33,680 bases of DNA, taken from positions 1-33,680 of the forward strand of contig CAILLA010000175.1 in the NCBI GenBank assembly GCA_903834925.1. Direction: 5' to 3'. The position numbers were made by a program, and so were the translations under genes. The DNA comes from an uncultured Schlesneria sp. Lineage in GTDB: Bacteria; Planctomycetota; Planctomycetia; Planctomycetales; Planctomycetaceae. Under the pieces are notes generated by a model. That model did no database searches, had not been told where the DNA came from, and worked only from the letters and a program-made list of their open reading frames with translations. Positions 1 through 8,900 of this stretch are shown in pieces; the stretch's first letter is position 1, and each line of letters starts with the position of its first letter.

Positions 1-165
1 CGGGAAAAGCGGGGTTCGAACGAAATCTTGTGCCACTGAATGATCGTCTTCGATCACTCAGTGGCCTTCAATCGCGAGTTTGAAGTTCGAAGACACTGCG
101 TCGGAGAAGACTCCGATGCAGTGGCACATCACATTAGTCCCATTCTGAAAAATCCTGGCGTTGCC
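1..165 (+). repeat. Double-hairpin repeat, copy A (left end cut by window)
   Basis: The core (30-127) begins GTGCCACTG and ends CAGTGGCAC and contains two hairpins with tetraloops TCTT and AAGA. Hairpin 1 differs from the other copies at one stem pair (T-A in place of C-G), and both sides have changed so pairing is kept. Hairpin 2 matches the other three copies over its 13-base arms and loop. The right flank ends in GCGTTGCC at 158-165, which matches the outer inverted repeat of copy C. The spacer between the hairpins is unlike that of copies C and D, so this is an older, diverged copy. Its orientation is the same as copy D and opposite to B and C. It contains no gene. Confidence 0.85.
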
Positions 166-480
166 TTAACAGGGCTAGAAATCGCAACGAACGCGGCCCC
201 AGGGCGGCGCTTCGCGGCTGATGCCGCTTCGCTCTGCCCTGGGCTGATTTGTGATGGCCTTTCAGGCCGGAAAAACATCAGTCCGAGCGTTCTGGGGTCG
301 ACGCCATGAACAGCAATTAGCCAATGGGCTGAGCGAAGCGACTCCACCGGATAGGGAGTCGGAAAAGTCTTGAATCCTGGAGGGATTGCAGAAAAAGCGG
401 GTTGGCAGATGTCATTCCAGAGAATACAGAAATGTCTGAACAAAGCTTCCGTCATCTTTTTTAAAAACCCGCCTCTCTTC
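166..480. repeat. Hairpin-rich intergenic stretch without a gene
   Basis: This stretch holds several palindromes but no convincing coding sequence. CCCAGGGC (198-205) pairs with GCCCTGGG (236-243), and GCGGC/GCCGC (214-218 and 223-227, loop TGAT) is nested inside. GGCCT/AGGCC (256-268, loop TTC) follows. The style resembles the dispersed hairpin-rich intergenic repeats I associate with planctomycete genomes, but I cannot check the copy number. A run of T at 453-462 lies after a weak structure and could be a terminator tail; I give that low weight. Confidence 0.45.
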
Positions 481-702
481 CGGCAGAATCATGGAGCAGC
501 CGTCAACTGAACAAGGCAGTTCAGTCTAATTATCGTACTTCTTCAGAACTCGATACACCGATTGAGTTGTGACCGAATCGGTCGTTGTCAGTGGTCAATT
601 GGGAAGCGTCAATCGTTAAACCTGTTGACTTTCCACGCGATGGGGACGTTCCACATCGCGAAAAGCCTCGTTTGTTTTTCCTTTCAGAAAGAGAAATCGA
701 AG

Positions 703-1584
703 ATGCGAACAATTGCCTTAAGCATGGTTTTGGGAATGGCGGTCCTGGTCTCAGCAGGCGTGCAACGGGTTGATGCCGGGGTGCTTTACGGTGCGACCGG
801 TTCGGGCGGGGTCAACGGCGAGCTTTACATCCTGGATCAGACGACCGGCGGGGTCATTCAAGACATCGGGGCGCTCGTGGATTCCGATGGGAAACATTAC
901 TCAATTACAGGACTTGCATTTCAACCAGGGACCGGCGTGTTGTACGGAGTCACGGCAGCCAATTCACCGACCGACCCCAAATGGCTGGTTTCTATTAATC
1001 CCACGACAGCCCTCGTGACAGCGATTGGAGCGTTGGGCACATTGAACAATAAACCGTTGGCCGACATCACTTTTTCTGGCGGGACGCTCTATGGTGCGAA
1101 CGCATCCCTCGGCGCTCTCTATACGGTTGACACCACGACGGGGGCAAGCACACGGATCAGCTCGTCGAACAACCCCATTACGACAGGCTCTGGGGGGCAC
1201 GGATTGGCGGCGCAAGGGGGAACGCTTTTTACGACTCCAGACGGTGCTTCGAGGAATCTTTACACTTATGACGCGACAACCGGTGCGGGAACAATCGTTA
1301 CGGGGCTTTCCGGTGCACCAATCAGTGATAGCATCAATGCGCTGGCTTTTGATGGCGCATTACCAACGCTTTATGGTGTGAACAGCGAGGAGAACAGTCC
1401 GTCACACACGCACCTGATCACGATCGATACCACGACCGGTGTCATCACGGATATTGGGGCTAGCGTAACTAACCTGGACGCGATCGCCTTTGCCGTCGTA
1501 CCCGAGCCATCAACGTTGGTGAGCCTGGTTGCCGGGCTTGCCGGGGTGCTTGGCTATGTCGCACGACGCAGGTCGATTGCGTAA
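703..1584 (+). CDS. PEP-CTERM sorting domain protein, propeller-like
   Basis: A predicted exported protein of 293 residues. It starts with a signal peptide (MRTIALSMVLGMAVL, cleavage near VDAG). The middle contains repeated units of the form LYG or LYTxDxxTG followed by ITDIGA, as in beta-propeller surface proteins. The C-terminus is a textbook PEP-CTERM signal: VPEPS, a hydrophobic helix, then ARRR. In known systems such tails are recognised by an exosortase, which sorts or anchors the protein. No exosortase gene lies in this window. I chose the ATG at 703 because the signal peptide begins there; the open frame runs up to 562 but the extra 47 residues look non-coding. A purine-rich stretch (GAAAGAGAAAT) precedes the start. 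Its ligand or role cannot be told from sequence. Confidence 0.85.
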   Translation: MRTIALSMVLGMAVLVSAGVQRVDAGVLYGATGSGGVNGELYILDQTTGGVIQDIGALVDSDGKHYSITGLAFQPGTGVLYGVTAANSPTDPKWLVSINPTTALVTAIGALGTLNNKPLADITFSGGTLYGANASLGALYTVDTTTGASTRISSSNNPITTGSGGHGLAAQGGTLFTTPDGASRNLYTYDATTGAGTIVTGLSGAPISDSINALAFDGALPTLYGVNSEENSPSHTHLITIDTTTGVITDIGASVTNLDAIAFAVVPEPSTLVSLVAGLAGVLGYVARRRSIA

Positions 1585-1607
1585 AACCTCGTTTGGTAGG
1601 ACCTGCA

Positions 1608-1648
1608 GCGCGGTTGAGCGATGATCTGTCGTCATCGTTTGACCGCGC
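1608..1648 (+). terminator. Strong 17-bp hairpin after the PEP-CTERM gene
   Basis: The left arm (1608-1624) and right arm (1632-1648) form a 17-bp stem with a 7-base loop (TCTGTCG). The only non-Watson-Crick positions are three G-T pairs, and on the + strand transcript all three are G-U wobbles, so an RNA helix would be unbroken. It begins 24 bases after the stop codon. No T-run follows, so a 3'-end stabiliser or a Rho-assisted stop is as likely as an intrinsic terminator. Confidence 0.6.
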
Positions 1649-1695
1649 CTCGCAGAGAAGCGGGCCAGGCGGCAGAATTGCCGTCAGCCGAGGTG

Positions 1696-1905
1696 TCATT
1701 GTTCGTTTGGATATTGCCGTTGTTTTGCGAATCCAGCTTCGACTCGCCAGTGATTCGGGTCCCCTTCCCAACCGTTCAGATTGGATCCGCTAAACAGCGG
1801 CAATCGCTTGTCGGGTTGTTGCGCATTGGCCATCGACGAAGTCATCAGGCAGATCAACGTGATGATGGTCCGAATGGTAAGACGACAAAAAGACATACCG
1901 AGCAT
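1696..1905 (-). pseudogene. 5' remnant of a DUF1080 (3-keto-disaccharide hydrolase-like) gene
   Basis: The reading frame encodes a signal peptide (TIITLICLMTSSMANA) followed by LPLFSGSNLNGWEGDP and NHWRVEAG. This is the usual opening of a planctomycete DUF1080 domain (consensus-like LFNGKDLxGWEGDPxxWRVEDG). After about 58 residues the similarity stops, and the frame ends eleven residues later. Full-length family members are much longer, normally 200 residues or more, so this is a truncated gene. No Shine-Dalgarno sequence is visible before either candidate ATG. It lies between the PEP-CTERM hairpin and repeat copy B. The remainder of the gene is not present elsewhere in the window. Confidence 0.7.
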
Positions 1906-2019
1906 CCAAAAACAGGAGGTCAGTGTTGGGGCGTTGAAATTGAAAAAGGCAGAGATTCAATCCGTAAGAGAATAGCACAAATCGAGAACGCACCCATCAC
2001 AGACGTGGGCAACTCAACG

Positions 2020-2178
2020 GGCAACGCAGTGAAGGATTCTTCAAAACGATACCGACACGATGTGCCACTGCATCGGAGTCTTCTCCGACGCAGTGTCTTC
2101 CACATATTAGGTTTGCTATTAAAAGCCATTGAGTGACCGAAGACGGTCATTCAGTGGCACACGAATTCTTCCTGCGGG
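2020..2178 (-). repeat. Double-hairpin repeat, copy B
   Basis: The core (2062-2160, 99 bp) is in the opposite orientation to copy A. Hairpin 2 reads identically to the other copies once reverse-complemented, whereas the spacer and hairpin 1 carry several changes. The outer flank at 2020-2060 (GGCAACGCAGTGAAGGATTCT, then AACGATACCGACACGAT) matches the flank of copy C. The other outer flank is shortened: only about 18 bases separate the core from the end of the amidohydrolase gene. The element therefore lies immediately behind that gene's stop codon. Confidence 0.85.
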
Positions 2179-2185
2179 ACAGTCG

Positions 2186-3139
2186 TTATCCGACAATGCG
2201 AAACAGCTTCTTCGCGTTTTCGTAAAAGATCTTTCGTTCAACAGCTTTGTTAGGGGCCAGCTTGCGAATGGCGGCAATGGTTTGGGAACCCTGACAAGCC
2301 GGCCCCGTTCCGACCCGATCGTCGCAGTCACTTCCGAACAGGATCTTGGCCTGATGCCGATCGAGGAACTCACGGGCGTGATCTTCGTCACGAGTCAGAG
2401 CATTCAGACCGGAACCGGCAGACATGTCAGCAAACATGTTCGGATAGCCGGTCAGGTATCGATCGGTCAGGCCACCTGCCGTAACCTTCCCTTTCGGGTA
2501 AAGGACCGTCTGATCGATATGGTTCTTGTCGATGTTTGCCCACCAGGTTTGAGCGTGACCGATAAAGTTTGTTTTCGGATACTTTTCGAGCATCTTCGAA
2601 AAGCGTTCGAAACCCAGGTTGTATGTTCCGTGCTGGAAATGGATCAGGATCGGAACTCGATATTCCGCAGCCAGGGCGTAGAGGACCTGGCTCGCTTCCG
2701 AATCGCAATCCAGCCCAAATTTCTGTTCGCCGATGATGATCGCGCCGAGATCGAGATATTTCGCAATCTCGGTTCGGGCATCCGAAACATCCGTCACTTC
2801 GTTCGCGCCAAATAGAAATTCTTTCGGATGTTGTCGCGACATCGTCAGCACGGTCTCATTTCCCCCCGCACCGACCCCGCCAAGACCGTTATGAATTCCA
2901 TCCCCCGTGGAAGGGCGTTTGACCGAACTTCCAGCAGGAAGCAGGATGGTCTGCGTGACACCCATCGCTCGCTGATGAGCGATCAACTGAGTGCTCGATC
3001 GGTCACGATAATTCGTGTGTTGATGAATATCGATGATCGGTTCAACAGGTGCATCGTCAGCACGTCCGACCGAACCCAGTACTGCGGCACCTGCCGATAA
3101 CGACGAGACCAGGAAACCGCGACGGGACAGATTGCTCAT
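2186..3139 (-). CDS. Tat-exported amidohydrolase family protein
   Basis: A metal-dependent hydrolase of the amidohydrolase_2 type (PF04909-like TIM barrel), 317 residues from the chosen start. The N-terminus carries a twin-arginine-like signal (SRRGFLVSSLSAGAA), so export is expected. The metal-binding opening IIDIHQHTNY holds the H-x-H pair. FGLDCDSEASQVL, LIHFQHGT and FIGHAQTWW follow, and the barrel closes with ILFGSDCD, the usual final Asp. The substrate is unknown. The ATG at 3139 is preceded by GGAGG five bases upstream, which decides the start over one 27 bases further out. It lies divergent to the chorismate-lyase-like gene, with 215 bases between them. Repeat copy B abuts its 3' end. 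Confidence 0.88.
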   Translation of the reverse strand: MSNLSRRGFLVSSLSAGAAVLGSVGRADDAPVEPIIDIHQHTNYRDRSSTQLIAHQRAMGVTQTILLPAGSSVKRPSTGDGIHNGLGGVGAGGNETVLTMSRQHPKEFLFGANEVTDVSDARTEIAKYLDLGAIIIGEQKFGLDCDSEASQVLYALAAEYRVPILIHFQHGTYNLGFERFSKMLEKYPKTNFIGHAQTWWANIDKNHIDQTVLYPKGKVTAGGLTDRYLTGYPNMFADMSAGSGLNALTRDEDHAREFLDRHQAKILFGSDCDDRVGTGPACQGSQTIAAIRKLAPNKAVERKIFYENAKKLFRIVG

Positions 3140-3354
3140 AAAAACCTCCGAATTGAGGCAAATCAATTGATTCAGAAAGACCCGCGATGAGGAACTCGGC
3201 GCGAGACAAGCATGATCTGATCCTTTCGGGGATGCAAGCAGATGTGGCTTTGAAGTCGACGTTCACCGATTGACGAGGGAAGCCCGGTGTTCTAAGACTC
3301 GTTCCACGTGGTTTGTTTCCGTGTGAAAAATTCCTTTTGAGATACAGCCGAGCG

Positions 3355-3897
3355 ATGAATCCTCACGACGAACTTCACTCACTGACAAAACTTTTTCCCG
3401 GTTCAGAATCGTTATTTCTTCGTGCGGAACATATTCCCTCTGCCCTCACGCCTGAGCCTTATAAGACGATGCTCGCACATGACCATCACATGACGATCGC
3501 GATGGAAACTTACCATCAATGTTCAGTTGATGTTCGCGTGCTCGACAGTAAGCTCGACGGCAACGAATATGCCCGCAAGATTCTTTTGTTGAAACACGGA
3601 ACGGACATTCCCGTTCAATTTGGATTTGTTCGCTTTCATCTTGAGTATGTGACCGAAGCTGTTCGGGAGCAGATCATTGCCGAGCAGATTCCACTGGGCC
3701 GAATCCTGATCAACCATAATGTACTGAGACACATTGATCTTGGCGCAATCCTGGAATTAACCGCCGGCCCGGAACTCGCACAACAACTTCAAATGCCGGT
3801 CGGTGCCGTGACCTACGGTCGACTTGCCACGATCTTCTGCAATCGTCAACCAGCCGTCGACCTGCTGGAAATCTCGGCACCTCTTATTCGAAAATAA
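3355..3897 (+). CDS. Chorismate-lyase-like (UbiC/DUF98 fold) protein
   Basis: A cytoplasmic protein of 180 residues with no signal or membrane segment. The C-terminal half carries features of the chorismate lyase-like fold (UbiC, DUF98/PF01947, UTRA relatives): [12 protein letters not shown], then [15 protein letters not shown], then [18 protein letters not shown]. In known members this fold releases pyruvate from chorismate or binds small ligands. UbiC proteins are of similar size. I infer the fold from the pattern of R/PLGR/YGR motifs, so the reaction is not established. I chose the ATG at 3355; the 14 residues possible upstream look non-coding. No ubiquinone or menaquinone genes are nearby. 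Confidence 0.6.
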   Translation: MNPHDELHSLTKLFPGSESLFLRAEHIPSALTPEPYKTMLAHDHHMTIAMETYHQCSVDVRVLDSKLDGNEYARKILLLKHGTDIPVQFGFVRFHLEYVTEAVREQIIAEQIPLGRILINHNVLRHIDLGAILELTAGPELAQQLQMPVGAVTYGRLATIFCNRQPAVDLLEISAPLIRK

Positions 3898-3959
3898 GTC
3901 ACTTCCGTTTTCGGGCAGTCGAGAAACCCGTCGACCAAAAATTTAATTTCACCTGACAA

Positions 3960-4508
3960 TTACGGATCTTCACCAGGGAGATGCCAATACGACGGCCTCG
4001 TTTTACGTGGAATGCGGTCACCTTCCGGGGTAAAAAACCAGTTCATGAAAACCGCACTACAAAAACCTGCCATTTTCACTTCGACGAGACCGCGCCCTGT
4101 CATCATCGTCGCGTTGGTCTCGTCTGGGAATGTGACCTTTGCCGAACCGCAAAGGAGACATTTCGGGGGAGCAGCTCGATCGCGGCGCCAATCGACTCTT
4201 AATTCTGCCTCGTTGATCGCATTCGCATACAACTGCTTACTTCGTGCGCGATAAAGTGGTTCGTCGAAAGGTGGCTCGTCGTCAGTATAAAACCTGGATC
4301 TTGCTGACGTGGGATCTCGAAGTTGAGCAAGTTCATCTTCAAGGCTCTGGAGTGACGGTATCATTTCTCCGTTGACAAAATCCTGGCACTGATCACACCA
4401 CGCGGGGGTTGGCCAGACGTCAATTGTCGCGCCCCATTCGAATTCGTAGTAGAGACCGCGCATGTCGTACCATTCGATTTTCTCACCCGTATCCCAGGGC
4501 AATCGCAT
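3960..4508 (-). CDS. CxxC-pair protein whose 5' end was replaced by the ISAs1 element
   Basis: An unrecognised soluble protein, 182 residues as it now reads. It has two cysteine pairs (C38-x2-C41 and C117-x2-C120) suggesting one zinc site, and an acidic, helix-forming middle. I do not recognise the family. Its first four codons (MRLP) lie inside the IS terminal inverted repeat, which ends at 4495. The native 5' end sits on the far side of the IS at 5750-5785. Removing the IS and one target duplication gives MAFYEIQFLDTGEK running in frame into this sequence, for a native length of 186 residues. The current ORF therefore differs from the original in only its first residues. It may still be made if the IS end provides a promoter. 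Confidence 0.7.
   Translation of the reverse strand: MRLPWDTGEKIEWYDMRGLYYEFEWGATIDVWPTPAWCDQCQDFVNGEMIPSLQSLEDELAQLRDPTSARSRFYTDDEPPFDEPLYRARSKQLYANAINEAELRVDWRRDRAAPPKCLLCGSAKVTFPDETNATMMTGRGLVEVKMAGFCSAVFMNWFFTPEGDRIPRKTRPSYWHLPGEDP
4485..4494. repeat. Left target-site duplication of the IS
   Basis: The 10-mer ACCCGTATCC lies directly outside the IS end here and again at 5750-5759. A 10-bp duplication is within the range known for ISAs1-family elements. The exact match implies a fairly recent insertion. Confidence 0.92.
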
Positions 4509-4521
4509 CTAATTTTCGGGC

Positions 4522-4549
4522 AGTATAGGCAGGGTATTTTCAGAATCAA
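4522..4549 (-). promoter_or_regulatory. Possible outward promoter in the left end of the IS
   Basis: On the minus strand TTGATT (4544-4549) and TATACT (4522-4527) are separated by 16 bases, close to sigma70 -35 and -10 boxes. Transcription would begin near 4515, a few bases before the IS-supplied ATG at 4508. That leaves little room for a ribosome binding site, so translation would be leaderless or nearly so. This is inferred from motif match only. Confidence 0.35.
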
Positions 4550-4600
4550 TGGTTGTTGACTTAATGCCTTCGTGTTTGACCCATTCACGGAGGCTTTTTC

Positions 4601-5734
4601 ATGTTTCAAAACTTGATTGACGTTTTTACAACTTTTGAAAATCTTACCGATCCGCGTGTCGCGCGGACTCGCGACCACGAACTGTTCGACATCATGGTCG
4701 TCTCAATTTGTGCGACGATTGCTGGATCTGATAACTGGGCCGACATCGAACGGTTTGGCAACGAGCGGCTGGATTGGCTGCGAACGTTCCTGCCACTGAA
4801 AAATGGCGTTCCTTCACACGATACCTTTGGTTGCGTGTTCTCGCGACTCGACCCAGCCAAGCTGTCTGCCTGCGTTACGCAGTGGATGGACGATGTGGGA
4901 CGCGAGATTGGAAAGCACATTGCCATCGACGGGAAGACTTTGCGTGGCTCCTTCGACAATGCCACCAAACAGAACCCATTACACTTGGTGTCAGCTTGGG
5001 CTTGTGAAGCTCGATTGACGTTGGGCCAAGTGGCCACCGACGCCAAATCCAACGAAATCACAGCAATTCCGCTGCTTCTGGAACTACTCGATTTGAAAGG
5101 CGCCACGGTGACCATTGACGCGATGGGCTGCCAAAAAGAGATCGCGTCAAAGATCGTCGAATGTGAAGCCGACTATGTATTGGCGCTGAAAGACAATCAC
5201 CCAAAGCTGAGCGAGGCCGTCGAGAAAGCATTCGAAGCGGCCTTGGAAGACGGTGCCAAGCCATCCGGCCTGCGACGTCATCGAACGGAGGCGACCAGTC
5301 GTGGGCGCGAAGAGTGTCGCCAATATTTTGCGATGCCAGCACCACGAACATTGCCCGGCTTTGCCAGTTGGGCAAACTTGATGACAATCGTGATGGTGGT
5401 TCGTACAACGATCATCAATGGTCAAGAGCGGGGCGAAGTCTGTTATTTCTTGTCGAGCCTGCCTGCCAAGGTCAAGAATTTGGCCAAGCTCATTCGGCAA
5501 CACTGGAGCATCGAGAATCAATTACACTGGGTTTTAGATGTAACATTTACAGAAGACGCCAGCCGCATTCGCAAGAAGAATGCACCCCAAACATCCGCGA
5601 TTTTACGACGTTTGGCAGTGTCCATCTTGTCACAGGACACTTCGACAAAAGATAATATACGAGGTAAACGATACCGTGCTTCAATGTCCACGGACGTCCT
5701 CGAACGTATTCTTCTCGGTTTTACCGAGAAATAA
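4601..5734 (+). CDS. ISAs1 family DDE transposase
   Basis: A full-length transposase of 377 residues, the usual size for the family. The N-terminal associated domain contains LTDPRVARTRDHELFDIMVV and IAGSDNWADIERFG. The DDE core follows with HIAIDGKTLRGS (first Asp), VTIDAMGCQKEIA (second Asp), YVLALKDNHP, and the C-terminal HWSIENQLHWVLDVTF (catalytic Glu region), which is diagnostic of this family. GGAGG at 4589-4593 lies eight bases before the ATG, and its own promoter probably lies in the first 100 bases of the element. The last codons encode a perfect 8-bp hairpin (TTCTCGGT/ACCGAGAA, 5712-5730). I see no frameshift or missing motif. Confidence 0.95.
   Translation: MFQNLIDVFTTFENLTDPRVARTRDHELFDIMVVSICATIAGSDNWADIERFGNERLDWLRTFLPLKNGVPSHDTFGCVFSRLDPAKLSACVTQWMDDVGREIGKHIAIDGKTLRGSFDNATKQNPLHLVSAWACEARLTLGQVATDAKSNEITAIPLLLELLDLKGATVTIDAMGCQKEIASKIVECEADYVLALKDNHPKLSEAVEKAFEAALEDGAKPSGLRRHRTEATSRGREECRQYFAMPAPRTLPGFASWANLMTIVMVVRTTIINGQERGEVCYFLSSLPAKVKNLAKLIRQHWSIENQLHWVLDVTFTEDASRIRKKNAPQTSAILRRLAVSILSQDTSTKDNIRGKRYRASMSTDVLERILLGFTEK
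5712..5730 (+). terminator. Perfect hairpin overlapping the transposase 3' end
   Basis: TTCTCGGT (5712-5719) and ACCGAGAA (5723-5730) are exact complements around a TTT loop. The stem ends two bases before the TAA stop. It could end or protect the transposase transcript, or block read-in from outside. There is no T-run after it, so its role is uncertain. Confidence 0.45.
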
Positions 5735-5749
5735 GATGCGATTGCCCTG

Positions 5750-5785
5750 ACCCGTATCCAGGAATTGGATTTCGTAAAATGCCAT
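5750..5785 (-). pseudogene. Severed first codons of the CxxC protein gene
   Basis: Read on the minus strand from 5785, the sequence is ATG followed by codons for AFYEIQF and then the second copy of the target duplication (5750-5759). Joined to the sequence left of the IS with one duplication removed, it gives MAFYEIQFLDTGEKIEWYD in a single open frame. This recovers the pre-insertion N-terminus. No strong ribosome binding site is visible upstream. Confidence 0.8.
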
Positions 5786-5970
5786 GGCGACACGCATTCA
5801 ACCCGAGTTAAGAAAAGAAAGCCACAGACTTACGATACACAACAATTGATCGAACACAAATCACGTCCGCTCGTATTTCGGCAGCAATTCTTGTATCAAA
5901 CTTGGGATATCGGCGGTTACAATCCTGGGACTCTGAAGAATCCTCACCCTGCTCCGAACGGACAAGTTCG

Positions 5971-8900
5971 ATGGTGCGACGTTTGCCAAATTCATTGCGA
6001 TTTTGTTGGCTTCCTTTCGCCGCCATTGCGTCGATTGCCATCGTCTGTTGTCAATTATTGATTGCCGCCGAGACTGCACCGATAAAGCTGGAATTCAATC
6101 GCGATGTCCGGCCGATACTGTCCGATAAGTGCTTTGTCTGTCACGGTCCTGATTCCGCCAAACGTGCGGCGGGACTTCGGTTGGATCAGCGTGATGCGGC
6201 GACTGCGGAACGTGACGGCGCGCGGGCTATCGTTCCTCACAATTCAACGAACAGCGAGGTTTACCGTCGAATCAGCTCGACCGACCCCGACGAACAAATG
6301 CCACCTCCTGCATCCAGCCTGAAATTGTCTGCTGCGGAGATTGACCTGCTAAAACAATGGATCGACCAGGGTGCGGAATATCAGCCGCATTGGTCGTTCA
6401 TTCCCCCCAAGGGAATTGTACCACCGACAACTCACCAATCGGCAGGGTCTCGAAATCCGATCGACAGTTTCGTCCGTGACGGGCTGGATCGAGAAGGATT
6501 TCATGCCGCGACTGACGCAGAGAAATCGACACTGATTCGACGGGTTAGTTTTGATCTGATCGGGCTGCCGCCGACTTTGGCCGAGATTGACGAGTTTATT
6601 TCTGACCTGTCACCCGATGCGTTCGAAAGACTGGTCGATCGCCTGCTCGCTTCGCCTCGCTATGGGGAACGAATGGCAGCCAACTGGCTCGACGCCGCTC
6701 GCTATGCGGATACCAATGGATATCAGACCGACGGGCCACGATTCATGTGGCGCTGGCGAGACTGGGTCATTGACGCGTTCAACCAGAATCTGACGTTCGA
6801 TGAATTTACCATCGATCAACTCGCCGGAGACATCATTGGAGCACGAGCGGATCGTACGACAACTGACTCCAATGGTACGACATCACCGCTTCCCTGGCGT
6901 AACCCGTTCCGTGATCCAGCGACCGCGAATGCTCGGATGATTGCTACGGGATTCAACCGCAATCATCGTGGAAATGCCGAAGGGGGAATCATCCCGGAAG
7001 AATTCCGCATCGAATATGTCGTTGATCGCGTTGAGACGACCTCCACCGTCTGGCTGGGTTTGACGATCGGCTGTGCTCGTTGCCACGACCACAAATACGA
7101 TCCGATCAACCAGCGTGAGTTCTACCAGTTGTTTGCCTTTTTCAATCAGGTTCCTGAACCGGGAAAATACATCCGGAATGGCAACTCCATGCCCTACCTT
7201 CCTGCTCCAACAGCGGATCAGCAAAGGCATTTGGAGAATCTCAAACAAGAATCGATTGCCGCCCATTCGATATGGCTTTTTATGCAGCCAGCAGTCCGTG
7301 CTGGAATGGATTCCCTCGCCGCAAACATTCGCGAGAAAGGTGAACCACTCGACTGGAGTTTCCGCGAAGGGCTCGAATCACACATCGCGTTTGACGGAAA
7401 CAACCTGGTCGAACGACCTGTTGTTCCGTTGAAATCAGCTCAAGATCAAAAGGTTGAGTCGCACAAACCGGCCAACAGGGGGCAAGAAGAAAGACTTTCG
7501 TGCGTCTGGCGAGGTGGAGAACCCGACTTTTCTAACGGGCGAATTGGACAAGCAGCAAATCTTGACGGTCGGGAATGGATCGAAGCGCCTGAAATCGCGG
7601 ACTTCGGTGATGACGAATCGTTTGCCATTTCCTGCTGGGTAAAACCCAAAGGTGCTGGCGCGATGACGATCCTCGCAAAAATGGACCACGATAATGCTTC
7701 GCGCGGCTATGAATGGCGTCGCGAAGCGAATGGACGTCTGCAGGTCCTGTTCTCGGGCCGCATCCTGGATGACCTGATTCGAGTCGAAACGGACGAGGTT
7801 CTGTCAGCAGATCAATGGTCGCACATCTTCGTCTCTTACGACGGTTCAAGTGCTGCACGGGGTGTCAGTGTTCGGATCAATGGAGCTGAAGCAAAACTGA
7901 CAGTGCTGATCGATCTGCTCAGTAATCCGATCAAAGTGAAACCGCCGCTGTGCGTTGGAGGAGGCGGCAGTGCGAAGCCATTTGTCGGTCAGATTGACGA
8001 ACTTCGGTGTTACCGAGGTCAATTGACGGTACAGGCCGCGTTGTCACTTTCGGAAGGGGACTCAATTTCAGAAATTGCCGCCCGGCCACTCGAAACTCGA
8101 CAACGACAAGCCGCGATTGAAAAGTTGAATGAATTCTACCTTGCCGAGCATGCCCCGGAAAATCAACGCCAGGCACGACGGAATTCTTACGAGGCGAGAT
8201 CACATTATCTGGCGTATCTGGCCACGGTTCCAACAACCATGGTGATGGCGGATCAGGCAAACCCGCGCGAAACTCACATTCTAAAACGAGGGGAATACGA
8301 TAAACCGGGCGATCTTGTCGAAACAGCTTTCCCCACGTCATTGTCGCAGCGACCGATCAATGTGACGGACACGAATGGATCGAGTCGACTTGATCGACTC
8401 GATCTCGCCCGTTGGTTGGTCTCGCCAGAAAATCCACTGACCGCACGCGTGACGGTGAACCGATTGTGGCAATCGTTGTTCGGCGTTGGACTGGTGAAGA
8501 CCGCAGAAGATTTCGGAACCCAGGGTGAAGCGCCAACCCATCCCGAACTACTTGATTGGCTGGCGGTTGAATTCCAAGGACGGAAGCAACAACGAACCCG
8601 AGTCGAAGACGATTCGCGCGAGCAAAATCCGATCTTTGATGATTTTAACCCTCAGAATAACCCTGCGGCCTGGAATCTCAAGCACATTCTTCGGCAGATG
8701 GTCACTTCGGCAACGTACCGACAATCGTCATACGTCTCGGACGAGTTACGTCAGCGAGATCCAGACAATCGCTGGCTGGCGCGAGGGCCTCGGTTCCGAT
8801 TGCCTGCAGAAATGATTCGGGATGCGGCGCTCGCAACCAGCGGGCTTCTGGTCGAAAAATTGGGTGGTCCCAGCGTGAAGCCGTATCAGCCGGCAGGACT

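Larger units (their letters stand above)
4495..5749 (+). mobile_element. Complete ISAs1-family insertion sequence, 1255 bp
   Basis: The element starts CAGGGCAATCGCATCT and ends with its exact inverse AGATGCGATTGCCCTG, so the perfect terminal inverted repeat is 16 bp. It is flanked by identical 10-bp direct repeats. One transposase gene fills most of it. The left end has about 106 bases before the transposase start; the right end has 15 bases after its stop. Intact ends, an intact transposase and perfect duplications point to a recent and possibly still active element. It interrupts the CxxC protein gene after eight complete codons. Confidence 0.93.

Noticed and set aside
30-127. CRISPR-like or tandem repeat
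   Set aside because: The copies are far apart and in mixed orientation, with no regular spacers and no cas genes. It is a dispersed element.
1621-2136. 171-residue + strand open frame
   Set aside because: It runs over the hairpin, the DUF1080 remnant on the other strand and repeat copy B, with low-complexity, non-protein-like composition. It is a shadow.
2129-2815. 228-residue + strand open frame
   Set aside because: It is antisense to the amidohydrolase gene, which has clear family motifs and a strong ribosome site.
4601-5734. ISAs1 transposase as the mover of the double-hairpin repeat
   Set aside because: The terminal sequences of the IS and of the repeat share no similarity.
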